33,919 bases of DNA, taken from NCBI RefSeq assembly GCF_017995515.1, contig NZ_JAGOIT010000025.1, positions 1 to 33,919 of the forward strand, read 5' to 3'. This document shows positions 26,640 to 33,919 of this stretch, in pieces. The notes beneath the pieces are model-generated. The model was not told where the DNA came from. It searched no databases and was given only the letters and a program-made list of their open reading frames with translations. This stretch comes from Propionivibrio sp. GTDB lineage: Bacteria > Pseudomonadota > Gammaproteobacteria > Burkholderiales > Rhodocyclaceae. A program made the position numbers and the translations under genes. Numbering within the stretch: the first letter of the stretch is position 1; every line of letters starts with the position of its first letter.

Positions 26640-27320
26640 CTAATCGTTGTCGGCAAACGCGACCTCGCGATCATGGCCAACGAACATGTGTCCGAGTTTT
26701 CTTTTCTTGGTGGCGAGGTAACGGCGGTTCGATGCATTGTGCCCCGCGATCAGGGGAATACGCGCCTCGACGACGATCCCGGCCTGCTCCAGCGCCGACA
26801 CCTTGCGCGGATTGTTCGTCATGAGCCGCAGGGTATTTGCACCCAGGACTTCCAGAATCGGCTTGCATACGTCGTAAAGCCGAAGATCCGCCGGGAAACC
26901 CAGGCGTTCATTGGCCTCGACCGTGTCGGCTCCCCGATCCTGCAGCTGATAGGCCCGAATCTTGTTGGCCAGCCCGATCCCCCGCCCTTCCTGACGCAGG
27001 TAGATCAGGAGGCCGCGACCTTCCGCGGCGATATTCCGCAAGGCGGTTTCCAGCTGCGCCCCGCAGTCGCAGCGCTGGCTGAACAAACCATCGCCGGTCA
27101 GACACTCCGAGTGCACCCGGGTCAGGACAGGCGCGCCATCGGCGATGTCGCCCAGGGCCATTGCCACATGCTCCTTGCCGGTCAAGCGATCGACAAAGCC
27201 GTGCAAACGAAAATCGGCCCACGGTGTCGGGAGATTGCAGGCGCCGACGTATTCCAAAGGAGACGGCGTCTCCCGATTTGCCGACGGTTCAGAGGCTGAT
27301 TGCTGATGTATCGATTCCAA
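26640..27320 (-). CDS. ribA: GTP cyclohydrolase II
   Basis: A 226-aa enzyme of riboflavin synthesis, opening the GTP ring to the diaminopyrimidine. The zinc site is C73, C84, C86 (C-x10-C-x-C in [17 protein letters not shown]). [11 protein letters not shown] is the GTP-binding signature, and the catalytic Arg region is [19 protein letters not shown] is the standard late motif. This is a stand-alone RibA, not the RibBA fusion. No FMN riboswitch was seen upstream. The start is TTG at 27320, with GGAG eight bases upstream; the homologous region begins near residue 22, so a later start is possible. A 16-base palindrome (27310-27325) lies over the start codon. Confidence 0.95.
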   Translation of the reverse strand: MESIHQQSASEPSANRETPSPLEYVGACNLPTPWADFRLHGFVDRLTGKEHVAMALGDIADGAPVLTRVHSECLTGDGLFSQRCDCGAQLETALRNIAAEGRGLLIYLRQEGRGIGLANKIRAYQLQDRGADTVEANERLGFPADLRLYDVCKPILEVLGANTLRLMTNNPRKVSALEQAGIVVEARIPLIAGHNASNRRYLATKKRKLGHMFVGHDREVAFADND

Positions 27321-27393
27321 TCGATGTCTCCAAGTATCCTGTTCGCAGGGTCAGGCAACGCACATCCAACAGAATACCTATCGCCCAAAGACG

Positions 27394-27432
27394 GCCCGGC
27401 GATGAATGACTCGCATCATTCACACGCCGGGC
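27394..27432 (-). terminator. strong hairpin after wrbA, probable terminator
   Basis: GCCCGGCG with its exact complement at the outside, then TGAATGA with its complement inside, loop of six; only a one-to-two base bulge between. It lies 60 bases past the wrbA stop. Read on the minus strand it is followed by TCTTTGGG, a weak T-tract. Confidence 0.55.
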
Positions 27433-27491
27433 GCAAGGGTTGCCGCAAGAACTGCTGCTGTCGTCAATGACGACCGGGTCGTTGGCGTTTA

Positions 27492-28091
27492 TTACCCGAA
27501 CAGTTTACTTGCAGTTTCGGCAATGAGCTTGCCTTGATAGCGTGCGCCATCGAGTTCGATCGCGCTGGGCTGGCGCTGCCCCTGGCCGCCGGCAATCGTG
27601 GTCGCCCCGTAGGGACTTCCGCCGACCACTTCATCCAGCGCCATTTGCCCCTGGAAGCTGTAGGGAAGTCCGACGATCGTCATCCCGAAATGCATGAGGT
27701 TGGTAATGACCGAGAAGAGCGTGACCTCCTGCCCGCCGTGCTGGGTGGCCGTTGACGTGAACGCCCCGCCCACCTTGCCGTTCAATGCGCCGCGAGCCCA
27801 TAACCCGCCCGCCTGATCGAGAAAACTGGCCATCTGGGAGGGCATGCGGCCAAAGCGCGTGGGACACCCGACGATGATTGCATCGTAATCGACCAGGTCA
27901 TTGACGGTGGCGACGGGGGCGGCCTGGTCAATTTTGAAATGTGCCGACTTTGCGATCTCCTCCGGGACCGTCTCGGGGACGCGCTTGACATCAACGCTGG
28001 AGCCCGCCGAGCGGGCGCCTTCCGCGATGGCCTGCGCCATGGTTTCAATGTGGCCGTAGGTCGAGTAATAGAGAACAAGGACTTTGGACAT
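27492..28091 (-). CDS. wrbA: NAD(P)H:quinone oxidoreductase WrbA
   Basis: A 199-aa flavodoxin-like enzyme. The FMN phosphate loop is [12 protein letters not shown] at the N-terminus. [23 protein letters not shown] and [13 protein letters not shown] are specific for WrbA. It reduces quinones by two electrons, avoiding semiquinone radicals, and forms tetramers. GGAG lies about eight bases before the ATG. It is downstream of the pirin gene and the doxX remnant on the same strand; this trio recurs in proteobacteria as a redox-stress set. Its own terminator candidate follows. Confidence 0.95.
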   Translation of the reverse strand: MSKVLVLYYSTYGHIETMAQAIAEGARSAGSSVDVKRVPETVPEEIAKSAHFKIDQAAPVATVNDLVDYDAIIVGCPTRFGRMPSQMASFLDQAGGLWARGALNGKVGGAFTSTATQHGGQEVTLFSVITNLMHFGMTIVGLPYSFQGQMALDEVVGGSPYGATTIAGGQGQRQPSAIELDGARYQGKLIAETASKLFG

Positions 28092-28144
28092 AACGTTTCT
28101 CCAGGGTTAACTGCAAGGACTTGCGTGTTTGCTACGGTTGAAAA

Positions 28145-28297
28145 ACGACGCTTTGCACAACGCCATCCACCTGTGCCCCGCACGGCCAGCGTCAATGAGC
28201 CGCCGACAACAGCGGTGTTCTTGAAGAATAGCAACTGCGTCACGAATTGCTGCTCCGCTGGCGCCGATCCATCGGCTTGGAGAAACAGCAAGTCAGC
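28145..28297 (-). pseudogene. C-terminal remnant of a DoxX-family gene
   Basis: Right after the pirin stop, one frame on the minus strand reads PAEQQFVTQLLFFKNTAVVGGS and then LTLAVRGTGGW, which is the end of DoxX-family membrane proteins (PAEQQ, FLKN, GGLLLLA, GxG). DoxX proteins are ~130-150 aa with four membrane segments; here only the last ~50 codons remain, and the frame does not stop where the family does. The first two-thirds are missing. The gene was probably intact between pirin and wrbA and lost its front by deletion. Confidence 0.65.
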
Positions 28298-28303
28298 GGA
28301 CTT

Positions 28304-29005
28304 TCAGGCGGCCAGATCGAATACCAGCACTTCGGCAGCGCGCCCATTGGACAGCGTAATCACGGATTCGCTCTCGAACATGAGCGCGTCCCCCGCATTG
28401 AGTTGCTGGCCATTCACCTCAAGCTCTCCGTGGACAAGGTGGACATACGCTTTACGGGCGGGGTCGATGGCCAGGCTGGCGTGCTCGTCGCCTTCGAACA
28501 AGCCCGCATGGAGCGAGGCGTCGGCATGGATGACGACCGAGTCCTGCGCCCCATCGGGCGACGCGATCAGCCGCAGCTTTCCCCGTTTCTGTACGGCGGG
28601 AATGGTCTTTTGCTCGTAACCGGGTTCAATTCCAATCGCGTCCGGCTGAATCCATATCTGCAGGAAATGGGTGACCAGGCCGTCGGCATGATTGAATTCG
28701 CTATGCCGTACACCGCTCCCGGCGCTCATGCGCTGAACGTCGCCCGGCGGGATCATCGCCACGTTGCCCATGCTGTCCCGGTGTGCCAGCTCTCCCGAGA
28801 GCACGTAGCTGACGATCTCCATGTCTCGGTGGCCGTGACTGCCGAAGCCGGTGCCCGGATCGATACGATCTTCATTGATGACGCGCAGGTTCCCCCAACC
28901 CATATACTCGGGGTCGTAGTACTCGGCAAATGAGAACGAGTGCCGGCTCTTGAGCCAACCGTGATCCGCGTAACCGCGGTGTCGGGATTTGCGAAGCGTC
29001 AACAT
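28304..29005 (-). CDS. pirin family protein (YhhW-like quercetinase type)
   Basis: A 233-aa bicupin. The metal ligands of the N-terminal cupin are visible: H57 and H59 (GSHGHRD), H101 and E103 (GVRHSEF), the same numbers as in E. coli YhhW. YhhW and human pirin have quercetin 2,3-dioxygenase activity in vitro; the biological substrate is unknown. The ATG at 29005 follows AGGAGGT by six bases, so the longer reading from 29080 is rejected. It heads the pirin - doxX remnant - wrbA group. Confidence 0.93.
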   Translation of the reverse strand: MLTLRKSRHRGYADHGWLKSRHSFSFAEYYDPEYMGWGNLRVINEDRIDPGTGFGSHGHRDMEIVSYVLSGELAHRDSMGNVAMIPPGDVQRMSAGSGVRHSEFNHADGLVTHFLQIWIQPDAIGIEPGYEQKTIPAVQKRGKLRLIASPDGAQDSVVIHADASLHAGLFEGDEHASLAIDPARKAYVHLVHGELEVNGQQLNAGDALMFESESVITLSNGRAAEVLVFDLAA

Positions 29006-29180
29006 GAACAGACCTCCTGGTTGATGAAAGTCATTGTGTGCGGAATCACGCGGGCGGCGATTCTCGAAACTTGATGACATCGTTCAAATATTTCGAACGA
29101 CAGGCCGGACACTCAACTCGCCGCGCCACGACTCGAGCCAACCTCAAAACCTCAGAGTCTGTGGAAAAACTCAAAGCCGA

Positions 29181-29274
29181 CCACAGAGGCACAGAGGCGC
29201 AGAGGAAACGCAGAGAAAAACACAGTTTCCAAAGATTCTCTCTGCGAAAACTCTGCGCCTCTGTGCCTCTGTGG
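29181..29274. repeat. large palindromic repeat with 24-bp perfect arms
   Basis: Arms 29181-29204 and 29251-29274 are perfect complements, built of CACAGAGG-type units (CCACAGAGGCACAGAG and so on). Inside, CGCAGAGA (29209-29216) pairs with 29239-29246, so the structure can extend to a long hairpin with a short loop. Repeats of this CCTCTGTG type occur scattered in many bacterial genomes; function unknown. It lies in the gap before the nucleotidyltransferase gene, on its left flank. Confidence 0.9.
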
Positions 29275-29358
29275 TGGGTGTTTCGGCATTTATTCACAGC
29301 CTCTGACTTCAACCACAACGAACATGCCGGAAAGGCGACGCTTACCACGAACCCAGTG

Positions 29359-29439
29359 TTACCCCACGAAAATTGCTGTTATGGGGTAATTTTCACGGCG
29401 TGGTACGATTACCCCATAAAACAAAAATCTATGGGGTAA
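29359..29439. promoter_or_regulatory. array of four TTACCCCA half-sites
   Basis: TTACCCCA at 29359 and 29409, and its complement TGGGGTAA at 29382 and 29432. They alternate in orientation and form two dyads, each with half-sites 23 bases apart, the two dyads 50 bases apart. The last half-site ends three bases before the ATG of the nucleotidyltransferase gene, and the third covers the -10 region of the candidate promoter. This is the pattern of an operator for a dimeric or tetrameric repressor. Confidence 0.75.
29392..29420 (+). promoter_or_regulatory. candidate promoter of the nucleotidyltransferase gene
   Basis: TTCACG (29392-29397), 17 bases, CATAAA (29415-29420), each four of six to the sigma-70 consensus. 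The half-sites at 29382, 29409 and 29432 lie around and over it. The short leader would carry no strong ribosome site apart from GGGG within the last half-site. Confidence 0.4.
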
Positions 29440-29442
29440 TTT

Positions 29443-30477
29443 ATGGAGTCGAGATTATTTCGTGAACATGAGTTGGCTTTCCGCACTCAGTATGCCGAGC
29501 TCAAGGAACGAACACTCGCAGCTGGTGACTTGCTGCCGGGAACGCCCGGTTCGCTCGCTTTGCGTTCCGGGACGGGTTATCCGTACTGGTATCGCGTCTA
29601 TTACCCCGTTCCGGGGAAACAGCAGGAAGACCTGATCTGCAAGGACGGCAATGCCGCAGCGCTGGAAGAAATGCGCGAACGGATGGCGTTCAGCGAGTGG
29701 GCGTCCATTCAGGTCTCGTCGTTGCGCAAACTGGGATTTCAGGTGGCCGACAAATCAGTCGCCCGCGTGCTCGTGGAGCTTCACAACCAGCGTGCTTTTG
29801 ACGCAGGCCTGGTTCTGGTGGGCACACTTGGCTACATGGCCTGCCTGAACGAAGTCGGGGCCATTGCGGTAGCCTCCCGGACATTGGATGTGGATCTGGC
29901 GCGTCGTCAGCAGCTGAGGCTGGGTGTCCTGCGACCATTTCTGGACACCATGCACGCCACCGGTTTGCCCTTTGTGGCCGTGCCGGGGTTTCCATCGTCA
30001 GCACCTTCAACTTCGGTAAAACTGCCCGGCGTTCAAGGACTTCGGGTGGACGTTCTGGCACCCGGCTCGGTGCTGGGCGCTGCGGTCAGCGTCCCTGAGC
30101 TTCAATGGACGGCGCAGGCCGTACCTTTCTACGACTATCTGCTGGATGAAACGGAACCCGGTGCCATGCTGGCGGGAAACCAGTGCATTCCGATACGCCT
30201 CCCTCAGGCAGCACGGTTTGTCTGGCACAAGCTCTATTCGAGCACCCAGAGAAGCGGCTTCCCGGAAAAGGCGGCGAAGGATCAGCAACAAGCGTTGGTC
30301 CTGGGTGCAGTGCTTGCCGAGACAGACCCCGTCGCCCTCCGAGACGCCGGCAAGGAAGCGCCGGCTGCGATGCTTGATCCTGTCAGGCCATTCTTCGATA
30401 CGCTGCTTCGTCGCGTAGGCGGCCATCCGGAACTGAGTGATGTTTTGCGCGAGTGCCTGGGCGGCGACCGATCGTAA
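29443..30477 (+). CDS. GSU2403-type nucleotidyltransferase-fold protein
   Basis: A 344-aa protein. It has the minimal nucleotidyltransferase core: helix-turn with VGTLGYMACLNEVG (G127-T128) followed by TLDVDLAR (D149 and D151), the DxD that binds metal, about 20 residues later; a late H262-K263 (FVWHKLY) is also typical. This matches the GSU2403 group (PF12281) as I know it, whose function is unknown. The N-terminal 110 residues are rich in aromatic residues (GYPYWYRVYYP) and may bind the acceptor. The gene stands alone, between two repeat elements, with lower GC than its neighbours and four half-sites at its promoter. No antitoxin-like partner is adjacent. Probably acquired by transfer. Confidence 0.75.
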   Translation: MESRLFREHELAFRTQYAELKERTLAAGDLLPGTPGSLALRSGTGYPYWYRVYYPVPGKQQEDLICKDGNAAALEEMRERMAFSEWASIQVSSLRKLGFQVADKSVARVLVELHNQRAFDAGLVLVGTLGYMACLNEVGAIAVASRTLDVDLARRQQLRLGVLRPFLDTMHATGLPFVAVPGFPSSAPSTSVKLPGVQGLRVDVLAPGSVLGAAVSVPELQWTAQAVPFYDYLLDETEPGAMLAGNQCIPIRLPQAARFVWHKLYSSTQRSGFPEKAAKDQQQALVLGAVLAETDPVALRDAGKEAPAAMLDPVRPFFDTLLRRVGGHPELSDVLRECLGGDRS

Positions 30478-30538
30478 CAATCATCCAGTCCGGATTGTCC
30501 ATCTGAGAGGGGCGCCACAAGGAATCTCAATACGTGGG

Positions 30539-30696
30539 CCTATTGAGAATCGTAGATGTAACTGACGACCTATCGACCGTTCGTGGTGAGCTTGTCGAAT
30601 CCTGTCCTGAGCCTGCCGAAGAGCATGAACGGGTCTGAAGCGAGGGCATCCCGCCCTTCGACAGGCTCAGGGCGAACGGTAGAGCGCTGTCAGCCA
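30539..30696 (+). repeat. REP-like element, copy A
   Basis: About 158 bases, repeated in inverted form at 32147-32311. It opens with CCTATTGAGAATCGTAG, then a CCGTTCGTGGTGAGC arm (30577-30599) and closes with the matching TTCGACAGGCTCAGGGC arm (30657-30679), so it is itself a hairpin-forming element. The first 58 bases differ from copy B at only three positions; the middle has diverged. Confidence 0.85.
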
Positions 30697-30727
30697 CTAC
30701 TACGAAACTCAATAATCGCGGCGAACA

Positions 30728-30747
30728 TCAAACCTGAAACGGTTTGA
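30728..30747. promoter_or_regulatory. dyad upstream of the efflux operon
   Basis: TCAAACC-N6-GGTTTGA, perfect 7-bp arms. It lies about 160 bases before the adaptor start, and a TTGAAA (30744-30749) overlaps its end. A TetR-type operator for the pump operon is possible, but no regulator gene is in view. The rest of this gap, apart from the repeat, shows nothing clear. Confidence 0.4.
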
Positions 30748-30904
30748 AATATCTGTCACGCCTGCTGACATTCCTCTGAATCACTTTTTATCGAGAATCG
30801 TTCCCGGTTTTCTTTGAATGCGTTCGTCGTTTTCGGGCACTTCGGCCCGCGAGACGCACGCGACGCACCAACGATTCGATCCCCGATTCAGCAAGGAGTT
30901 TCCC

Positions 30905-32143
30905 GTGCCCCCCGTTCTCCACAGCCATCGGCTGCGCGCTTCGCTCGCGCTGCTTTTCGCCTCCTCCAGCCTCATCCTCGCCGGCTGCAACGACAGCCAG
31001 TCGGCCGTCAACACCGCGCCGAAAGACCCGGAGGTCGGCGTCGTCACGCTGGCGCTGCAGTCGACAACCCTGAAAAGCGAACTCGCCGGACGCACGGCGG
31101 CGCAGATGGTCGCGCAGATCCGGCCGCAGGTCGGCGGCATCGTGCAGAAGCGCGCCTTCACCGAGGGCGCGATGGTGAAAGCCGGCGATCTGCTCTACCA
31201 GATCGACCCGGCCAGCTATCAATCGGCGCAGGCCAGCGCGAAAGCCAGCCTGGCCCGCGCCGAAGCGACCGCCGCGGCAGCGAGGCTAAAGGCGAAGCGG
31301 CAGGCCGACCTGTTCGCCATCGAGGCGATCAGCCAGCAGGACAACGAGGACGCGCAGACGGCGCTGCAGCAGGCCGAGGCCGACGTCGCCTCGGCGCGCG
31401 CGGCGCTGGAGACGGCGACGATCAACCTCGAACGCACGCGCATCGTGTCGCCGATCGCCGGCCGCGCAGAAACCTCGACGGTGACGCCCGGCGCACTCGT
31501 CACGGCGAATCAGGAGACGGCGCTGACGACCGTGCAGCAGCTCGATCCGATCTACGTCGATATCCCGCAGTCGAGCCTTGAAGTCCTTCAGTTACGCAAG
31601 GCGCTGGCCAGCGGCTCACTCAAGAGCGAGGGCGACGCCGCACGCATCCAGCTCGTGCTGGAGGACGGCAGCACCTACGCACACGAAGGCAAGCTGCAGT
31701 TCGCCGGTGTCACCGTCAACACGACGACCGGCGCCGTGACCTTGCGCGCGCTGGTTCCGAACCCCGAGCATCTGCTGATGCCCGGCATGTATGTGCGGGC
31801 GCGTCTCGACAAGGGCACGGACCCCGAAGCGCTGCTCGTGCCGCAGCCGGCGATCGGCCGCGACAACACCGGCAAGGCCACGGCGCTGGTGGTGACGCCG
31901 GAGAACAAGGTCGAGCAACGCAAGGTCGAGGTCGCCGAAGCGATCGGCACGAACTGGCGCGTGACCGACGGCCTGAAGGCCGGCGAGCGCGTCGTCGTCG
32001 AAGGCTCCAGCAAGGTGCGGCCGGGTCAGAGTGTGCGTGTGGTCGATGTGCCGGTCGTCACTGGCGCGACGCCAAGCGACGGTGCGCAGACGAAGGTTTC
32101 GGCCGCTGCAACCACCGTCGCCGCGAACGATAGAGGTTCATGA
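30905..32143 (+). CDS. RND efflux periplasmic adaptor (AcrA/MexA family), lipoprotein
   Basis: 412 aa. Start is GTG at 30905, with AAGGAG six bases upstream; the longer reading from 30818 adds an unlikely extension before the signal. The signal ends in a lipobox, LILAGC, so Cys28 is lipidated and the protein anchored in the inner membrane. The lipoyl half-motif (IRPQVGGIVQKRAFTEGAMVKAGDLLYQID), a coiled-coil hairpin of Ala/Gln/Glu repeats (about 105-175), the second lipoyl half (TRIVSPIAGRAE), beta-barrel and membrane-proximal domain follow. It joins the RND pump to an outer membrane channel. The gene is bracketed by inverted repeats A and B, and its stop lies four bases before copy B. Confidence 0.93.
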   Translation: MPPVLHSHRLRASLALLFASSSLILAGCNDSQSAVNTAPKDPEVGVVTLALQSTTLKSELAGRTAAQMVAQIRPQVGGIVQKRAFTEGAMVKAGDLLYQIDPASYQSAQASAKASLARAEATAAAARLKAKRQADLFAIEAISQQDNEDAQTALQQAEADVASARAALETATINLERTRIVSPIAGRAETSTVTPGALVTANQETALTTVQQLDPIYVDIPQSSLEVLQLRKALASGSLKSEGDAARIQLVLEDGSTYAHEGKLQFAGVTVNTTTGAVTLRALVPNPEHLLMPGMYVRARLDKGTDPEALLVPQPAIGRDNTGKATALVVTPENKVEQRKVEVAEAIGTNWRVTDGLKAGERVVVEGSSKVRPGQSVRVVDVPVVTGATPSDGAQTKVSAAATTVAANDRGS

Positions 32144-32146
32144 AAA

Positions 32147-32311
32147 TGACTGACAGCTTTCCATTCCCGTTCGCCCTGAGCCTGTCGAAGGGCGGCGTAC
32201 CCTCGCTTCGGGCCCGTCTGTGGTTCGATGCCCCGAAGGAAATCCCCTTGGGGGACAAGCTCACCACGAACGGTAGATCGGTCATCAGTTACATCTACGA
32301 TTCTCAATAGG
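32147..32311 (-). repeat. REP-like element, copy B (inverted relative to copy A)
   Basis: About 165 bases, the mirror of 30539-30696, lying between the adaptor stop and the pump start. Arms at 32167-32189 and 32254-32273. It separates two genes that are normally adjacent, so it was probably inserted into the operon. It adds a potential hairpin to the message between adaptor and pump. Confidence 0.85.
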
Positions 32312-32318
32312 AAACATC

Positions 32319-33919
32319 ATGGCCCGCTTCTTTATCGACCGACCCATCTTCGCGTGGGTCCTCGCCATCCTGATCATGATCGGCGGCGCGCTGTCGATCC
32401 ATCAGCTCTCGCTCGAACAATACCCGGACATCGCGCCGCCGCAAGTCTCCGTCTCTGCCACCTACAACGGCGCGTCGGCGAAGACCGTCGAGGATTCCGT
32501 CACGCAGGTCATCGAGCAGCAGATGAAAGGACTCGACCGCCTGCAGTCGATGTCGTCGAACAGCACGTCGAGCGGCCGCGCCCGCGTCACGCTCAGCTTC
32601 ACCGCCGGCACCGATTCCGACATCGCGCTGATGCAGGTGCAGAACAAGGTGCAGCAGGCGATGTCACGCCTGCCTCAGGCCGTGCAGAGCCAGGGGGTCA
32701 CCGTCACCAAGTCCGGCGAGGAGAACCTGCTCGTCGTCTCGCTGTATTCCGACGACCCGAGCGTAACGTCGGTCGATATCGGCGACTACGTTTCGTCGAA
32801 CCTCGTCGATGTGATCAGCCGTATCGACGGCGTCGGCGAAGTGCAGACCTTCGGCTCCGGTTACGCCATGCGCATCTGGCTCGATCCGGGCAAGCTGGTG
32901 AAGTACGCGCTGATTCCGTCCGACATCACCTCGGCGCTGACCGCGCAGAACACGCAGGTCTCAGCCGGCCAGCTCGGCGGCCTGCCGGCGCCATCGGAGC
33001 AGTTGATCAACGCGACGATCTCGGCGCGCAGCCGCCTGACGACCGTTGAAGAATTCGAGAACGTGGTGATCAAGTCGGCAAGCGACGGCACGATCATCCG
33101 TCTGGCCGACGTCGCGCGCGTCGAACTCGGCGCCGACAACTACTCGGTCGTCGGCCGCCTCAACGGCAAGCCGACGACCGGCATGGGCATCCGCCTCGCG
33201 GCCGGCGCCAATGCGCTCGGCGTCGCCGATGCCGTCAAGGCCAAGATCGCGGAACTCGAACCGTATTTCCCCAACCAGATGCACTCGATCATCCCCTACG
33301 ACACGACGCCGTTCGTCAAGGTGTCGATCGAGGAGGTGGCGATCACGCTGATCGAAGCCGTCGCGCTCGTCGTCGCCGTGATGTTCCTGTTCATGCAGAA
33401 CCTGCGCGCGACGCTGATACCGGCGATCACCGTGCCGGTCGTCCTGCTCGGTACCTTCGGCGTGCTCGCCGCGTTCGGCTACTCGATCAACACGCTGACC
33501 ATGTTCGGCATGGTACTGGCCATCGGCCTCTTGGTGGACGACGCGATCGTCGTCGTCGAGAACGTCGAGCGCCTGATGACCGAGCGCGGGCTGGAAGCGC
33601 GCGAGGCCACGCGCGAGTCAATGAAGGAAATCACCGGCGCGCTGGTCGGCATCGCGCTCGTGCTCTCGGCGGTGTTCATCCCGATGGCCTTCTTCGGCGG
33701 CTCGACCGGCGTCATCTACCGCCAGTTCTCGATCACCATCGTTTCCTCGATGCTGCTCTCGGTCTTCGTCGCGATGACGCTGACACCGGCCTTGTGCGCC
33801 TCGCTGTTGCGCCTCGCTGACGTCGATCACCACGCCGACGCCAAGCCGCACGGACCGATCCAGCGCTTCTTCGCCTGGTTCAACCACTCGTTCATCACGG
33901 GGAGCGCCCGCTACGAGAA
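32319..33919 (+). CDS. RND multidrug efflux pump, inner-membrane transporter (HAE1 family), partial
   Basis: The first 533 residues of a ~1040-aa pump; the gene runs off the right end. It opens with [17 protein letters not shown], the first membrane helix of AcrB/MexB-type pumps. The large periplasmic loop follows, then helices 2-5. [22 protein letters not shown] contains the two adjacent aspartates of the proton relay (D407, D408 in AcrB). It should export hydrophobic drugs, dyes or solvents with the adaptor. The ATG has only a weak GGAAA upstream, provided by sequence next to repeat copy B. Confidence 0.95.
   Translation, partial: MARFFIDRPIFAWVLAILIMIGGALSIHQLSLEQYPDIAPPQVSVSATYNGASAKTVEDSVTQVIEQQMKGLDRLQSMSSNSTSSGRARVTLSFTAGTDSDIALMQVQNKVQQAMSRLPQAVQSQGVTVTKSGEENLLVVSLYSDDPSVTSVDIGDYVSSNLVDVISRIDGVGEVQTFGSGYAMRIWLDPGKLVKYALIPSDITSALTAQNTQVSAGQLGGLPAPSEQLINATISARSRLTTVEEFENVVIKSASDGTIIRLADVARVELGADNYSVVGRLNGKPTTGMGIRLAAGANALGVADAVKAKIAELEPYFPNQMHSIIPYDTTPFVKVSIEEVAITLIEAVALVVAVMFLFMQNLRATLIPAITVPVVLLGTFGVLAAFGYSINTLTMFGMVLAIGLLVDDAIVVVENVERLMTERGLEAREATRESMKEITGALVGIALVLSAVFIPMAFFGGSTGVIYRQFSITIVSSMLLSVFVAMTLTPALCASLLRLADVDHHADAKPHGPIQRFFAWFNHSFITGSARYE

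Noticed and set aside
27321-27491. FMN riboswitch upstream of ribA
   Set aside because: None of the conserved RFN sequence blocks is visible; the only structure is the hairpin assigned to wrbA.

Overview
The window is GC-rich chromosomal DNA with dense genes, short gaps and many ATGA-type overlaps. The gene families fit a facultatively anaerobic betaproteobacterium, possibly of the Rhodocyclaceae/Azonexaceae type. That placement is an inference from gene content (oxygen-sensitive glycyl radical enzyme, multi-domain c-di-GMP proteins, CPA2 antiporter, RND pump, CIRCE plus sigma-32 control), not from a marker gene. No rRNA, tRNA, CRISPR array or intact insertion sequence was seen.

Layout. (1) 1-130: a CIRCE operator and sigma-32-like promoter pointing left, probably for a heat-shock operon outside the window. 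(2) 152-6352: an AraC regulator, a YczE-type membrane protein, then a glycyl radical enzyme operon: activase, enzyme, and a GntR/LacI-type regulator, with a 25-bp dyad over its promoter. (3) 6353-7745: a QorB-like quinone reductase and a divergent HxlR regulator with a shared operator candidate. (4) 7798-8245: two copies of a repeat facing each other, each with a perfect hairpin. (5) 8312-13656: a DUF3750 lipase/peptidase-neutral unknown, a 1145-aa protein that I interpret as a pyrophosphate-type PEP carboxykinase, and a divergent CbbR-like LysR regulator. (6) 13688-17622: a HAD phosphatase, then a KefB-like antiporter translationally coupled to a tandem universal stress protein. (7) 17866-22493: an HD-GYP protein coupled to a PAS-GGDEF-EAL protein, facing a TerB-like gene. 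(8) 22755-29005: PEP carboxylase, a LysR regulator, ribA, wrbA, a broken doxX remnant and a pirin. (9) 29181-33919: a repeat-rich stretch holding an orphan GSU2403-type nucleotidyltransferase with four ordered half-sites at its promoter, then an RND efflux adaptor bracketed by two inverted repeat copies, and the start of the RND pump gene, cut by the window end.

How the genes work together. The glycyl radical cluster is a self-contained anaerobic catabolic unit with its own regulator; its substrate cannot be read from the sequence. Two enzymes of the PEP/oxaloacetate node (PPi-PEPCK candidate and PEP carboxylase) lie 10 kb apart. Two c-di-GMP enzymes are made from one message. wrbA, doxX remnant and pirin look like a decayed quinone/redox-stress group. 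The strongest candidates for new biology are the glycyl radical enzyme with a non-canonical radical-site motif, the nucleotidyltransferase with its operator array, and the inverted repeats around the efflux adaptor.
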